Shown here: piece after piece, positions 54,598 to 63,586 of the stretch | Layout: each line of letters starts with the position of its first letter | Numbering within the stretch: the stretch's first letter is position 1 | Assembly: GCF_041206865.1 (NCBI RefSeq) | Contig: NZ_JBGEDP010000001.1 | Location: 5,766,001-5,830,000 of the forward strand | Direction: 5' to 3' | Length of the DNA: 64,000 nucleotides | Source of the DNA: Mycobacterium sp. HUMS_12744610 | GTDB taxonomy: Bacteria > Actinomycetota > Actinomycetes > Mycobacteriales > Mycobacteriaceae | Notes under the pieces: generated by a model | What the model was told of the DNA's origin: nothing | The model's input: only the letters and a program-made list of their open reading frames with translations | Databases searched by the model: none | Program-made: the position numbers and the translations under genes

Positions 54598-56613
54598 ATG
54601 GCGCAGGAAAAGACGACCGCCGATTCGGCGCGGGGGTCGCGGGTCTTGTCCCACGCGGCCGGGCGGGCCGCCGGCTGGCTGCGAGCAAATCGCCTCGGGC
54701 TGTTCTGCATCGCGCTCGTGGTGGGCGTGGGCGCCGGGATCGGCGCCGTGGGGTTCCGCTATCTGATCTTCAGCTTCACCTGGCTGGCGACCGGGCACGA
54801 CGAGTTCGGCCAGCAGGGCTGGGTGGGCAGCGACCACCTGCCGTGGCTGGGGGTCGGGTTCTTCGTCGTCATCCCCGTGCTCGGCGGACTGCTGTACGGC
54901 CCGCTGATCTCCCGCTTCGCCCGGGAGGCGCGGGGCCACGGGGTGCCCGAGGTCATGATCGCGGTGGCGGACAACGGCGGCCGGATCAGGCCGCAGGTGA
55001 CGGTGGTCAAGGCGCTGGCCTCGGCGCTGTGCATCGGCTCGGGCGGCTCGGTCGGCCGGGAAGGCCCGATCGTGCAGATCGGCGCCGCCCTGGCGTCCAG
55101 CGCGGGCCAGTGGGTCCGGATGCCGGAGAACCGGCTGCGGGTGCTGGTGGCCTGCGGCGCCGCCGGCGGCATCTCGGCGACCTTCAACGCCCCCATCACC
55201 GGCGTCTTCTTCGCCGTCGAGCTGATCCTGCGGGAGCTTTCGGTCGAGGCGATCTTCACGATCATGCTCTCGGCGATGGTCGCCGACGTCATCGCCCGGG
55301 TATTCTTCGGCGCGGCCCCGTTCCTGACCCGGCTGCCCGAGGGCATCGAGCTCAACCACATCGCCAACTACCTTCTCGTGGCGCTGCTGGCGGTGATCGC
55401 GGGGCTGCTCGGCGTGCTCTTCAAAAACGTCCTCTACAAGGCCGAGGACCTGTGCGATCGGATCTGGGGGCCCCGCCCGGACTGGGCGCGCCCGGCCGTC
55501 GGCGGCGTCGTGCTGGGAGTACTGCTGCTGGCCGTGCCCCAGCTGTACGGCGTCGGCTACCCCGTGATGTACGACGCCTTCGCCGGCCATTACGCGCTGT
55601 GGTTCCTCGTCATCCTCGCGGCGGGCAAGATGCTGGCCTGCGGGCTGACCATCGGCATCGGCGGTTCGGGCGGCGTGTTCGCGCCCTCGCTGTTCATCGG
55701 GGCCACCTCCGGCATGGCCTTCGGGATGGTGGTGCACCAGCTCATCGGCCCGGCCGTCGGCAACCCCGCAATTTACGCGATCGTCGGCATGGGCGCGGTG
55801 TTCGCCTCGGCCGCGCGGGCCCCACTCACCGCGCTGGCCAGCACGGTGGAGATGACCGGGGACTTCACGCTGACGCTGCCGGTCATGCTGGCCGTGGCCG
55901 TCGGCACCACGGTGTCGCGCATGCTGTCCTACGGCACCATCTACACCACCAAGCTGCTGCGCCGCGGCATCGACATCGACCGACCGACCCCGACCCACGC
56001 GTTCGCCCACCTGACCGCCGCCGACGCCATGCACCCGTTCACCGTTCCGCTGGACCTGGGCCGCACGGCGGCCGCCGACCAGGACTGGACGGCGCAGCTG
56101 GGACCGGTCACCCGCGTCCGCCAGCCGCAGGCGCTGTTCGCCAACGACAGCCTGGCCCAGGCGTTGCGGCAGCTGGTCCTCTACGGCCGCGACGGACTGC
56201 CCGTCATCGACACCGAGGAGCGGCGCGTCCAGGGCTGGCTGACCAACCAGGACGTGCTGCGCGCGGTGGCGGCACACCTTGCCGCGTCCTATCCCGACAT
56301 CGCGGCCAGCCACCAGGCGGCCGAGTGGGCTGACCCGAAAGCCTTTGCGGCCGAACACGATCCGCGTAGCCAGTTGCCCGGTTACCGCATCGTCGAGCAC
56401 ACGCTGGGCCCGGACTCGGCCGCCGTCGGCCGACGCATCGGCGAACTCGACTGGCCGCCCGGGCACTACCCGGTGTCCGTCATCCACCAGCGCCAGCTGA
56501 TGGCCGCGGACGTGGCCGTCCGGCTCGACCCGGGCGACCGGGTCAACATCCTCGTACCCACCAACGGTGCGCGCGAGCACGATTCGGCGGTCAAGTCCGA
56601 CAACCGGGCCTGA
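54598..56613 (+). CDS. CLC-family chloride channel/transporter with long regulatory C-terminus
   Basis: A 671-residue membrane protein. The CLC core (residues about 25-450, some ten or more helices) has signatures GSGGSVGREGPIVQIG (gating Glu in GREGP) and GIGGSGGVFAPSLFIGA. The first motif reads GSGGS instead of GSGIP. After it come a CBS-like domain (ANDSLAQALRQLVLYGRDGLPVIDTEERRVQGWLTNQDVL) and a TrkA_C-like tail (YRIVEHTLGPDSAAVGRRIGELDWPPGHYPVSVIHQRQ). H37Rv Rv0143c, as I recall, is about 490 residues and lacks this extension, so ligand regulation is likely here. Confidence 0.93.
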   Translation: MAQEKTTADSARGSRVLSHAAGRAAGWLRANRLGLFCIALVVGVGAGIGAVGFRYLIFSFTWLATGHDEFGQQGWVGSDHLPWLGVGFFVVIPVLGGLLYGPLISRFAREARGHGVPEVMIAVADNGGRIRPQVTVVKALASALCIGSGGSVGREGPIVQIGAALASSAGQWVRMPENRLRVLVACGAAGGISATFNAPITGVFFAVELILRELSVEAIFTIMLSAMVADVIARVFFGAAPFLTRLPEGIELNHIANYLLVALLAVIAGLLGVLFKNVLYKAEDLCDRIWGPRPDWARPAVGGVVLGVLLLAVPQLYGVGYPVMYDAFAGHYALWFLVILAAGKMLACGLTIGIGGSGGVFAPSLFIGATSGMAFGMVVHQLIGPAVGNPAIYAIVGMGAVFASAARAPLTALASTVEMTGDFTLTLPVMLAVAVGTTVSRMLSYGTIYTTKLLRRGIDIDRPTPTHAFAHLTAADAMHPFTVPLDLGRTAAADQDWTAQLGPVTRVRQPQALFANDSLAQALRQLVLYGRDGLPVIDTEERRVQGWLTNQDVLRAVAAHLAASYPDIAASHQAAEWADPKAFAAEHDPRSQLPGYRIVEHTLGPDSAAVGRRIGELDWPPGHYPVSVIHQRQLMAADVAVRLDPGDRVNILVPTNGAREHDSAVKSDNRA

Positions 56614-56634
56614 CCGCCGGACGCGGCGTTCCTG

Positions 56635-57177
56635 TCAGCCGCGCGCGCTGCTCGCGGCGTCCCGCTCGCTCGAGGCACCCTCGTGCGCCAGCTTGCCGCC
56701 GGCGCTCTCGAGGTGCGCCCGGACGAACCACTGGAACTTCTCCAGCGGGGCGGCGTGGCCGATCAGCATGTCCTGGGTGACCGGGTCGAGTTCCTCGGTC
56801 TCGTCAATCGCCTTGCGCAGATCCTCGATCACGCCCGTGTAGACCAGATCCAGCGCGGCCAGGTGGGATTGCACGCAGTCGCGCCCCACCGAGTAGTCGT
56901 CCCAGGTGCGGTCGTTGACGATCGCGCCGGGGGTGCCCATGGGCGAGGCCCCCAGCGCGGCGATGCGCTCGGCCACCTCGTCGGCGTAGCCCCGCACCGC
57001 CTCGACTTGCGGGTCGATCATCTCGTGCACCCCGATGAAGTTGGGGCCCACCACATTCCAATGAATGTGCTTGAGCGTGAGGTGCAGATCGTTGTAGGTG
57101 CTCAGCTGCTTCTGCAGCACTTCGGCCAGCCGCGCCCCTTGCTTGTCGGTCAATCCGGGAATTGTGAACTGTGTCAT
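56635..57177 (-). CDS. dps: Dps-family ferritin-like DNA-protection protein
   Basis: A 180-residue Dps. It has the family signature KHIHWNVVGPNFIGVHEMID with ferroxidase ligands His and Asp/Glu, and the second helix AALDLVYTGVIEDLRKAIDETEELDPVTQDMLIGH. The C-terminal tail is acidic and Ser/Ala-rich. ATG at 57177 after GGGGAG. It closely matches M. smegmatis Dps as I remember (STYNDLHLTLKHxHWN); M. tuberculosis has no such gene. It oxidises and stores iron and protects DNA. It converges with the CLC gene 22 bp away. Confidence 0.95.
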   Translation of the reverse strand: MTQFTIPGLTDKQGARLAEVLQKQLSTYNDLHLTLKHIHWNVVGPNFIGVHEMIDPQVEAVRGYADEVAERIAALGASPMGTPGAIVNDRTWDDYSVGRDCVQSHLAALDLVYTGVIEDLRKAIDETEELDPVTQDMLIGHAAPLEKFQWFVRAHLESAGGKLAHEGASSERDAASSARG

Positions 57178-57254
57178 GCGATTTCTCCCCTGCGTTCGGA
57201 CACGGTCACGTTCCCCAGTCGGGTACCCGTCCCCGCGCTCGGGTAACCGGCGCG

Positions 57255-58166
57255 CTACAGGCCGCTGATGTGCTGCACGGGCAACCGCGCCCCGCGGCGG
57301 GGTTCGCGGGCCAGCCCGCTGGCGTACAGCAGTTGCACCACCCGGTGGCGGTGGGGCCGCATCGGCTCCAGCAACTCGACCATCGCCGCGTCGTCGACCG
57401 GGCGGCCCAGCAGCGTCCAGCCGATCATTTTCGACAGGTGGTAGTCGCCCACCGACAGGGCGTCGGCGTCCCCGAACGCCCGCTGCGCGGCCTCGGCGGC
57501 GGTCCACACCCCGACCCCCGGCAGCGAGGTCAGCGCCTCGCGCGCCTGCGCCGGCGGGCGCGACACCAGCCGCTCCAGCGAGTCCGCCCGGCGCGCGCAG
57601 GACACCACCGTCTGCGCGCGCCGGGGGTCGACGTTGGCGCGATGGAACTCCCACGACGCGATGCCGCGCCACACCCCGGGCGACGGCGGGACCCGCATGC
57701 CCACCGGCGCCGGCCCCGGGGCCGGCGTGCCGTACCGCGACACCAGCAGGCGCCACGACCGGAACGCGTCGGCGCCCGGTACTCGTTGCTCGATGACGGC
57801 CGGGATCAAGGCCTCCAGAACCTGGCCGGTGCGGCCCAGGCGCAGGTGCGGGACGCGCCGGTGGGCGGCGGCCACCGTCGGATCGGTCGGCACGAAGTCC
57901 GATGCGTCGTCGTCGGCGCCCAGCATCGCGGGCAGCAGCTCGACGAACTGCGGCGCGCCGGCGCCCCACGCCGCGCAGTGCACGGCGTCGGGCGACAGGC
58001 GCGCGATCCGGGCGGCGACGGGGCCGGCGGGTAGCAGGCTGGTCCGCCAGACCGCGCCGTCGCCCGCGACCTGGTAGCACGGGTCGCCCAGGCCCCGCCG
58101 CAGCGGGGCCAGGGTGGTCCGGAAGTCGACCGGTCCCGGGATGGCGACGGTGCGCTCGCAGTGCAC
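57255..58166 (-). CDS. HhH-GPD DNA glycosylase-like protein (AlkA type, Rv0142-like)
   Basis: A 303-residue protein. The C-terminal half is an HhH-GPD module: the hairpin LTSLPGVGVWTAAEAAQRAFGDADALSVGDYHLSKMIGW includes the catalytic Asp of the glycosylase family (SVGDYH). The N-terminal domain resembles AlkA's. It probably removes alkylated bases. GTG at 58166 is chosen because GGAGGG lies just upstream and it agrees with the expected length of about 300 residues. It diverges from the NTF2-like gene with a 70-bp gap. Confidence 0.82.
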   Translation of the reverse strand: MHCERTVAIPGPVDFRTTLAPLRRGLGDPCYQVAGDGAVWRTSLLPAGPVAARIARLSPDAVHCAAWGAGAPQFVELLPAMLGADDDASDFVPTDPTVAAAHRRVPHLRLGRTGQVLEALIPAVIEQRVPGADAFRSWRLLVSRYGTPAPGPAPVGMRVPPSPGVWRGIASWEFHRANVDPRRAQTVVSCARRADSLERLVSRPPAQAREALTSLPGVGVWTAAEAAQRAFGDADALSVGDYHLSKMIGWTLLGRPVDDAAMVELLEPMRPHRHRVVQLLYASGLAREPRRGARLPVQHISGL

Positions 58167-58236
58167 CCCGTTCCCTCCGATCCCGGCAACGCCGGCTCGA
58201 TTGACCGTCGGCCGCCTCCCAGGACAGTATTGCGAC

Positions 58237-58638
58237 GTGACGACGCCGTTCGACGACCCGCAGGGAGAGCTGGCCTGGATGTTCTTCCAGTGCACCAGCG
58301 AAGGCGGCGACCTGGACGAGGGCTTTTCGCTGCTCAGCGACGACTTCACCTTCTGGACCCTGTATACGCGCACCTCCTGCGACAAGGAGACGTTCCGGCG
58401 GTCCGTCGAACGGCGCAAACACAACCTCGAAGTCACCGTCGACCTGGTGCGCTGCGTCAACGAGGGCGACACGGTGGTCGTTGAGGCGACGGCCACCGGA
58501 ACAACCACCGACGGCGCAGCCTACGACAGCCCGTTCGTATGCATCGTCGACACCCGCGAAGGGCTGATCGTCTCGATGCGCCTGTACGGCGACACCCGGG
58601 CGCAGGCCGCGGCGCTGCCCGGGTGGGCCCCCTACTGA
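58237..58638 (+). CDS. NTF2/SnoaL-like ketosteroid-isomerase-fold protein
   Basis: A 133-residue protein of the SnoaL/NTF2 fold (ELAWMFFQCTSEGGDLDEGFSLLSDDFTFWTLYTRTSC; TVVVEATATGTTTDGAAYDSPFVCIVDTREGLIVSMRLYGD). GTG start at 58237, likely leaderless. It matches Rv0141c in order. A conserved pocket suggests small-molecule binding or isomerase/hydrolase activity; no reaction is known. Its stop overlaps the convergent DUF427 gene by 7 bp. Confidence 0.8.
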   Translation: MTTPFDDPQGELAWMFFQCTSEGGDLDEGFSLLSDDFTFWTLYTRTSCDKETFRRSVERRKHNLEVTVDLVRCVNEGDTVVVEATATGTTTDGAAYDSPFVCIVDTREGLIVSMRLYGDTRAQAAALPGWAPY

Positions 58639-59012
58639 GCGGACACGCTGATGTCGGCCTTGTCGGGGTAGAACGCGACGTGCCCGGCGATCGCCGCGAC
58701 CGCGGGGTAGGGCTGCTCGTAGGTCCAGATCGCGTCGTCGACGGTGTCCCCGGCGCCGGTGGTCACGCTGTAGTAGCTGGCCTCACCCTTGAACGGGCAG
58801 TAGGTGCTCGTGTCGGTGCGGGTCAGCCGTTCGGCGACCACGTCGTCCATCGGAACGTAATGCACGACGGGCAAAGTGGCCTCGCGCAGCTGCAGCGCGG
58901 CGGTGGTGTCCGCGATCAGCTCGCCGTTGACGCGCACCTGTACCCGTCCCGGTGTCGGCTCGATGGTGATCGGGTGCCCGGCGCTGGGTTCCTTGATCTC
59001 CGGGTGGCTCAT
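58632..59012 (-). CDS. DUF427 protein (Rv0140-like)
   Basis: A 126-residue single-copy DUF427 protein: VRVNGELIADTTAALQLREATLPVVHYVPMDDV, DTSTYCPFKGEASYYSV, DDAIWTYEQPYPAVAAIAGHVAFYPDK. ATG at 59012 follows a strong GAGGAGG. Length equals the H37Rv gene as I recall. Its relative at 16472-17161 is twice as long, so the window has a short and a duplicated form. Function unknown. Confidence 0.9.
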   Translation of the reverse strand: MSHPEIKEPSAGHPITIEPTPGRVQVRVNGELIADTTAALQLREATLPVVHYVPMDDVVAERLTRTDTSTYCPFKGEASYYSVTTGAGDTVDDAIWTYEQPYPAVAAIAGHVAFYPDKADISVSAQ

Positions 59013-59087
59013 GGTTGTTACCTCCTCAGACGCGGGTGACCGGTGCAACACCGGAGCGCCCTGAAGGCTTCCCGCCCTGGGCGCCCT

Positions 59088-60086
59088 TCACGCCTTGGCG
59101 GCACGCATGGCGGCCCAGAACCGGGCGGCCTCCCGGATCGACTCCTCGACCGGGCGCGGCTGCCAGCCCAATTCGCGCCTGGCCTTGCCGCTGTCGACGG
59201 GGGCCTCGGCGCGCATCATGCGCACCGAGGCGAGGCTGAGCTGGGCATCCTTGCCGCTGCGCCGGGCCCGCAGACTGCCCAGCGCGGCCATCGCGTAGAG
59301 CACTGGCACCGAGATCGCGCGTCGCGGCGGCGGCACACCGGCCTCCTCGGCGGCGATGCGCACGACGTCGTTCAGCGCGATCATCTTCTCCGAGACCAGG
59401 TAGCGCTCGCCGACGCGCCCGCGCTCGGCGGCCAGGATCATCGCCCGGGCGGCGTCGTCGACACCGACGACCTCGAGCGCGATGCCGTTCATCAGGAAGG
59501 GCAACTTGCCGAAGACGGCGCCGGCGATGAACGCGCCGTGCGGGGTGCCGCCCCAGTCGCCGCTGCCGTAGGTCGTGGAGACGCACATCGCCACCGCGGG
59601 CAGCCCGGCCTCGGCCACGTAGCGCATCACCAGGTTTTCGGCCTGCACCCGCGACTGCACATAGGGCGTCATACCCCGCGAAGCGATGACGTCGTCCTCG
59701 GTGGCCACGTGCCCGTGCCGCCGGCCCACCGTCGCGTAGGTGCTGGTGAAGACGAACCTGCGCAGGCCGGCTTCGGCCGCGACGTCGAGGACGTTGCGCA
59801 AGCCTTCGACGTTGGTGTGGAACAGCGGCGAGGGATCGCGCAGCCACGCGCGGGTGTCGACGACGCAGTAGTAGACGTCGTCGACGCCGTCCATCGCCTG
59901 CTGCAGCGTCGCGGTGTCGAACACGTCGCCGTGAAAGCGGGTGAGCTCGAGGTCGTCGATGGCGCGGGTGTTGGCGTTCGGGCGCACCATCGCCCGGACC
60001 TGCGCGCCGTCGTCGACGAGCCGGCGCGTCACGTGCGAGCCCAGAAAACCGTTGGCGCCGATCACCAGCTTGGGCTTGGCGCTCAC
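59088..60086 (-). CDS. NAD-dependent epimerase/dehydratase (extended SDR)
   Basis: A 332-residue extended SDR. It has the Rossmann motif VIGANGFLGSHVTRRL, catalytic region VFTSTYATVGRR and YVQSRVQAENLVMR (the YxxxR variant of YxxxK), and GERYLVSEKM. It modifies a hydroxyl/keto group of a small substrate, comparable to 3-beta-HSD or dihydroflavonol-reductase-like families. GTG at 60086 overlaps the stop of the SnoaL-like gene (GTGA), coupling them. Matches Rv0139. Confidence 0.87.
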   Translation of the reverse strand: MSAKPKLVIGANGFLGSHVTRRLVDDGAQVRAMVRPNANTRAIDDLELTRFHGDVFDTATLQQAMDGVDDVYYCVVDTRAWLRDPSPLFHTNVEGLRNVLDVAAEAGLRRFVFTSTYATVGRRHGHVATEDDVIASRGMTPYVQSRVQAENLVMRYVAEAGLPAVAMCVSTTYGSGDWGGTPHGAFIAGAVFGKLPFLMNGIALEVVGVDDAARAMILAAERGRVGERYLVSEKMIALNDVVRIAAEEAGVPPPRRAISVPVLYAMAALGSLRARRSGKDAQLSLASVRMMRAEAPVDSGKARRELGWQPRPVEESIREAARFWAAMRAAKA

Positions 60087-60589
60087 CGGGCCCCTCCGTT
60101 CTGCTGCATCCACCGCGCGGCGTCCTCGTCGAGGGTGCCCAGGGCCTGGGCCGTGCGGCACCACTTCATCCCGGCCTTCAGGAAGCGCAGCGGGTTGTAG
60201 ATGTCCTCCTGCCGGCACCACTGGCCGTCGCCGGCGTAAGTGACGATGGAGATGTTGGTGGCGCTGATGACGGTCCCGTCGCCGGGGTCGCGCATCGGGT
60301 TGTCCAGCTCGCAGATGACCCGGCCGGTGGACTCGTCGAGGACCGACCACAGCGACGGGAATGCGACCATGTGGCTGCCCGGGAAGGTCGTCATCGTGCG
60401 CTGGATCCAGGTGCGGACCTCGTCGCGGCCGTGCATGGTGCCCATCGCGTGCTCGATGTAGTCCACGTCCGGCGTGTACTGCTCGACCCAGGCGTCCCAG
60501 TCCCGCGTCTCGGCGGCCCGGGCGACTGTCTCCTCGAACTTCTCGAAGGCGGCCGACAGCTCGTCGCGGGAGAATTCGCGCGTGGTCAC
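60083..60589 (-). CDS. SnoaL-like NTF2-fold protein (Rv0138-like)
   Basis: A 168-residue protein with an NTF2 fold (SAAFEKFEETVARAAETRDWDAWVEQYTPDVDYIEHAMGTMHGRDEVRTWIQRTM). The family includes hydroxylases and cyclases without cofactor and ligand-binding proteins. ATG at 60589. It is cotranscribed with the epimerase, and together they may act on one compound. No precise activity can be assigned. Confidence 0.87.
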   Translation of the reverse strand: MTTREFSRDELSAAFEKFEETVARAAETRDWDAWVEQYTPDVDYIEHAMGTMHGRDEVRTWIQRTMTTFPGSHMVAFPSLWSVLDESTGRVICELDNPMRDPGDGTVISATNISIVTYAGDGQWCRQEDIYNPLRFLKAGMKWCRTAQALGTLDEDAARWMQQNGGAR

Positions 60590-60667
60590 GAGGGCTCCTT
60601 CGCACCGTTACACGTCATCGCCGGAGTGTAGCCTGGGCAACGTCTTCGGTTCCCGAGGAGGAAAGCT

Positions 60668-61180
60668 ATGACAACGCGCAAGGCTATCCTCGCCGGCGGC
60701 TGCTTCTGGGGCATGCAGGACCTGATCCGCAAGCAGCCCGGCGTCGTCTCCACCCGCGTCGGCTACACCGGCGGCGACGTCCCCAACGCGACCTATCGCC
60801 ACCACGGCACCCACGCCGAGGCGATCGAGATCGTCTACGACCCCGCGGTCACCGACTACCGCACGATGCTGGAGTTCTTCTTCCAGATCCACGACCCCAC
60901 AACGAAGAACCGTCAGGGCAACGACCTGGGCCCCAGCTACCGCTCGGCCATCTTCTACCTCGACGACGAGCAGAAGCGGATCGCGCTGGAGACCATCGCC
61001 GACGTCGACGCGTCGGGCCTGTGGCCGGGCAAGGTCGTGACCGAGGTCAGCCCGGCCGGCGACTTCTGGGAGGCCGAGCCCGAGCACCAGGACTACCTGC
61101 AGCGCTACCCCCACGGGTATACCTGCCACTACGTGCGTCCCGGCTGGAAGCTGCCGCGCCGGGCCACCGCCGACCAGTAG
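60668..61180 (+). CDS. msrA: Peptide methionine sulfoxide reductase A
   Basis: A 170-residue MsrA with the catalytic motif GGCFWGMQD (Cys12) and characteristic [35 protein letters not shown]. It reduces the S-epimer of methionine sulfoxide in proteins using thioredoxin. The C-terminus ([16 protein letters not shown]) carries the resolving Cys candidate. ATG at 60668 after GAGGAGG. Corresponds to Rv0137c. Confidence 0.96.
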   Translation: MTTRKAILAGGCFWGMQDLIRKQPGVVSTRVGYTGGDVPNATYRHHGTHAEAIEIVYDPAVTDYRTMLEFFFQIHDPTTKNRQGNDLGPSYRSAIFYLDDEQKRIALETIADVDASGLWPGKVVTEVSPAGDFWEAEPEHQDYLQRYPHGYTCHYVRPGWKLPRRATADQ

Positions 61181-61183
61181 GGC

Positions 61184-62503
61184 TCAGCGCCGGCGGACCA
61201 CCACCCGACCGCCGTCCTTCGGCGTGAACGCGACACCGCGCGAGTGCCAGCGCTCGCCGGGCGCCGTCGTCGTCTCGATGGTGAAGTGGCGCAACACCGT
61301 TCGCAACACTACGTCCATCTCCATGTTGGCGAACGCGGCCCCCACGCACCGGCGGGTACCGCCCCCGAACGGGATCCAGGCGGCCGCCGGCGGCTTGTTG
61401 CCCAGGTATCGTTGCGGGTCGAAGCGATCCGGGTCGGGGAAGACCTCGGGATTGCCGTGGATCTGCGAAATGCAGACCAGGATCGAATTGCCTTGCGGGA
61501 TGACCCATTCCCCGAGTTGGTAGGTCGGCGAACAGACGTGGCGGGCGGCGAAGTCGATGACCGTGCGGACCCGCTGCACCTCGAGTATCGCGGCCTGCCG
61601 CAGCTCGTGGCCGCCGTCGTCGACCTCGGCGACCAGCGCGCGCAGCACGTCGGGGTGCCGGCTCAACCGCTCGAAGGCCCAGCCCAGCGTGGCCGCGGTC
61701 GTCTCGTGCCCGGCGGCCAGCAGCGTCAACAGCTCGTCGGCGATGTCCTTGCGCGACATGACCGATCCGTCGTCGTAGGTGCTGCGCAGCATCAGCGCGA
61801 GCACGTCGGTGCGCTCCGCGAAGTCGGGATCCGCGCGCGCGGCGTCGATCAGCTTGTCGATGATGACGTCGTAGCGGCGGCGCCACGCCCGCAGCCGACC
61901 CCAGGGGCTGAAGCGCCCATAGGTCCGCCGGGGTTTCGGCAGGGCGGCCAACCGCGAGCCCAGCGTCACCCACGGCGGGATGAGCCGGCGCAACTCGTCG
62001 AGTTCGGCGCCCTCGGCGCCGAACACCGCACGCAGGATGGCGTTGAGGGTGATCCGCATCATCGAGGGCAGCGTCGCGAACGGCACGCCTTCGGGCCAGT
62101 CCGCGATCTCGCGCAGCGCCTCTTCCTCGATGATGCTCTCGTAGTTCTTCATGCTCTTGCCGTGGAACGGCGGGGCCAGGAGCCGCCGCCGCTGCCGGTG
62201 GTCCTCGCCTTCCAGGCCGAACACCGAGCCGGAGCCGAACAGCCGGCTCAGGTTGGGCCGGATGTTGCCGAGCACCTCGGGGCTGGTGGTGAAGACCTGC
62301 TTGGCCAACTGCGGGTCGCCGACCACGACCTGCTGACCGTAGAGCGGGATCGCGACCGTGAAGACCCGGCCGTACCGGCGCGCGAGGCGGCTCATCATCG
62401 ACCGCCGGGCCGTGGCGAACGCGAGGGCCTGCAGCATCGGTGGCAGGCGCGTGGCCGGAGGCATCCGTACCGCCGGGGGCGCGTCGGTGACGACTTGGCT
62501 CAT
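61184..62503 (-). CDS. cyp138: Cytochrome P450 CYP138
   Basis: A 439-residue P450 with heme loop FGGGTRRCVGAAFANMEM, I helix LLAAGHETTAATLGW, ExxR in EVQRVR, and WIPFGGGT. ATG at 62503 (MSQVVTDAPPAVRMPPATRLP). Length, order (between msrA and a divergent TetR gene) and sequence style agree with CYP138 (Rv0136), for which no physiological substrate is known to me. GTAC-rich palindromes in the 131-bp divergent promoter suggest control by the neighbouring TetR. Confidence 0.9.
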   Translation of the reverse strand: MSQVVTDAPPAVRMPPATRLPPMLQALAFATARRSMMSRLARRYGRVFTVAIPLYGQQVVVGDPQLAKQVFTTSPEVLGNIRPNLSRLFGSGSVFGLEGEDHRQRRRLLAPPFHGKSMKNYESIIEEEALREIADWPEGVPFATLPSMMRITLNAILRAVFGAEGAELDELRRLIPPWVTLGSRLAALPKPRRTYGRFSPWGRLRAWRRRYDVIIDKLIDAARADPDFAERTDVLALMLRSTYDDGSVMSRKDIADELLTLLAAGHETTAATLGWAFERLSRHPDVLRALVAEVDDGGHELRQAAILEVQRVRTVIDFAARHVCSPTYQLGEWVIPQGNSILVCISQIHGNPEVFPDPDRFDPQRYLGNKPPAAAWIPFGGGTRRCVGAAFANMEMDVVLRTVLRHFTIETTTAPGERWHSRGVAFTPKDGGRVVVRRR

Positions 62504-62541
62504 TTCGGTGATCTCCCAACACCTGTCGCCCCTCGCCGGGG

Positions 62542-62591
62542 CGGTACCGCCATGTACCGCAGGTCTTCCCCGGTACGGTACTTTGGGTACC
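62542..62591. promoter_or_regulatory. Paired GGTAC palindromes between cyp138 and its TetR gene
   Basis: CGGTAC-N6-GTACCG (62542-62559) is a perfect inverted repeat. GGTAC-N5-GTACC (62577-62591) is a second one, with an extra CGGTAC directly before it (62571-62576). They sit in the divergent promoter and are probable TetR operators. Confidence 0.7.
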
Positions 62592-62634
62592 ACTTTCTGA
62601 CAAGGGTGTCGCGATCACGAAAGGGGCACCGGCG

Positions 62635-63261
62635 GTGACCTCAGCGATGACGGCGGCCGCCGACGACGCGGTCGGCGACCCGCCGGGCAAGGCCGATCCG
62701 TTCCGGCTCCGGCTGCTCGAGGGCCTCGCCACCTCGATCGACGAGCGCGGTTACCGCGCCAGCACCGTCGCCGACATCGTCCGCAACGCCCGCACGTCCA
62801 AACGCACCTTCTACGACCGGTTCGCCAGCAAGGAAGCGTGCTTCCTGGAACTGCTGCAGGCCGACAACGAGAAGCTGGGACACGGCATCGCCGCGGCGGT
62901 CGACCCCGAAGCCGACTGGTCCGTGCAGATCCGGCAGGCCGTCGAGGCCTACGCCGGACACATCGAGGCCCGGCCCGCCCTCACGTTGAGCTGGATCCGT
63001 GAGCTGCCCTCGCTCGGTGCGATCGCCCGGCCCGCACAGCGCCGCGGGATTCAGCTGCTGTCCGACCTGCTGATCGATTTAAGCGCCAGCCCGGGGTTCC
63101 GCCGCGCCGGCCTGCCACCGCTGACCGGATCGCTGGCCGTGATCCTGCTGGGCGGGTTGCGCGAACTGACCGCCCTGGCGATGGAGGACGGGAAGGCTGC
63201 GCGCGACATCGTCGAACCGGCCGTCGACGCGTCCATAGCCCTGCTCGGCCCGCGCGGTTAG
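62635..63261 (+). CDS. TetR-family regulator adjacent to cyp138 (Rv0135c-like)
   Basis: A 208-residue regulator. HTH at about residues 25-72 (LRLLEGLATSIDERGYRASTVADIVRNARTSKRTFYDRFASKEACFL) and a C-terminal ligand domain. GTG at 62635 with AAAGGGG upstream is used; ATG at 62647 is an alternative. It probably binds the GGTAC palindromes to repress both itself and cyp138. Confidence 0.9.
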   Translation: MTSAMTAAADDAVGDPPGKADPFRLRLLEGLATSIDERGYRASTVADIVRNARTSKRTFYDRFASKEACFLELLQADNEKLGHGIAAAVDPEADWSVQIRQAVEAYAGHIEARPALTLSWIRELPSLGAIARPAQRRGIQLLSDLLIDLSASPGFRRAGLPPLTGSLAVILLGGLRELTALAMEDGKAARDIVEPAVDASIALLGPRG

Positions 63262-63298
63262 GCTCGGCGCACACCCCTTCATCCCCTGGAGGCCCGCG

Positions 63299-63511
63299 AT
63301 GCGGCTATCGACCCGGAATCAGCTCAAAGGCACCATCACCGAGGTCAACCTCGGCAGCGTGATGGCGATCGTGAAGGTGAAGCTCGACGGCGGCGAGCAG
63401 GTCGTCACGTCCTCGATCACCAAGGACGCGGCGGCCGAGCTCGGCCTCGCGGTCGGTCAGCCCGCGACCGTGTTCATCAAGTCCACCGAGGTCATGATCG
63501 GCGTCGAGTAG
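63299..63511 (+). CDS. Molbindin-like single Mop/TOBE domain protein
   Basis: A 70-residue Mop domain (RNQLKGTITEVNLGSVMAIVKVKLDGGEQVVTSSITKDAAAELGLAVGQPATVFIKSTEVMIGVE). Such proteins assemble as rings that bind molybdate or tungstate oxyanions and may store molybdenum. ATG at 63299 after CTGGAGG. It stands alone after the TetR gene; no modABC genes are visible. Confidence 0.93.
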   Translation: MRLSTRNQLKGTITEVNLGSVMAIVKVKLDGGEQVVTSSITKDAAAELGLAVGQPATVFIKSTEVMIGVE

Positions 63512-63525
63512 CGCCCGAGCGCCGT

Positions 63526-63586
63526 CGCGACACATAAACCACGCGCACGACACGCCGAAAAGCGCCACCGTAGTTTATGTCTCGCG
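63526..63586. terminator. Palindromic element between convergent genes (copy C)
   Basis: Arms CGCGACACATAAAC (63526-63539) and GTTTATGTCTCGCG (63573-63586) pair at 13 of 14 positions with a 33-bp loop containing CGACACGCCG. It lies between the molbindin gene and the ephF remnant, which converge; the stop codon of the remnant falls inside the right arm. Confidence 0.7.

Noticed and set aside
54394..56580. A 728-codon minus-strand open frame over the CLC gene
   Set aside because: The CLC gene has convincing signatures; the opposite frame is Gln/Arg/His/Asp-rich, a usual antisense artefact.
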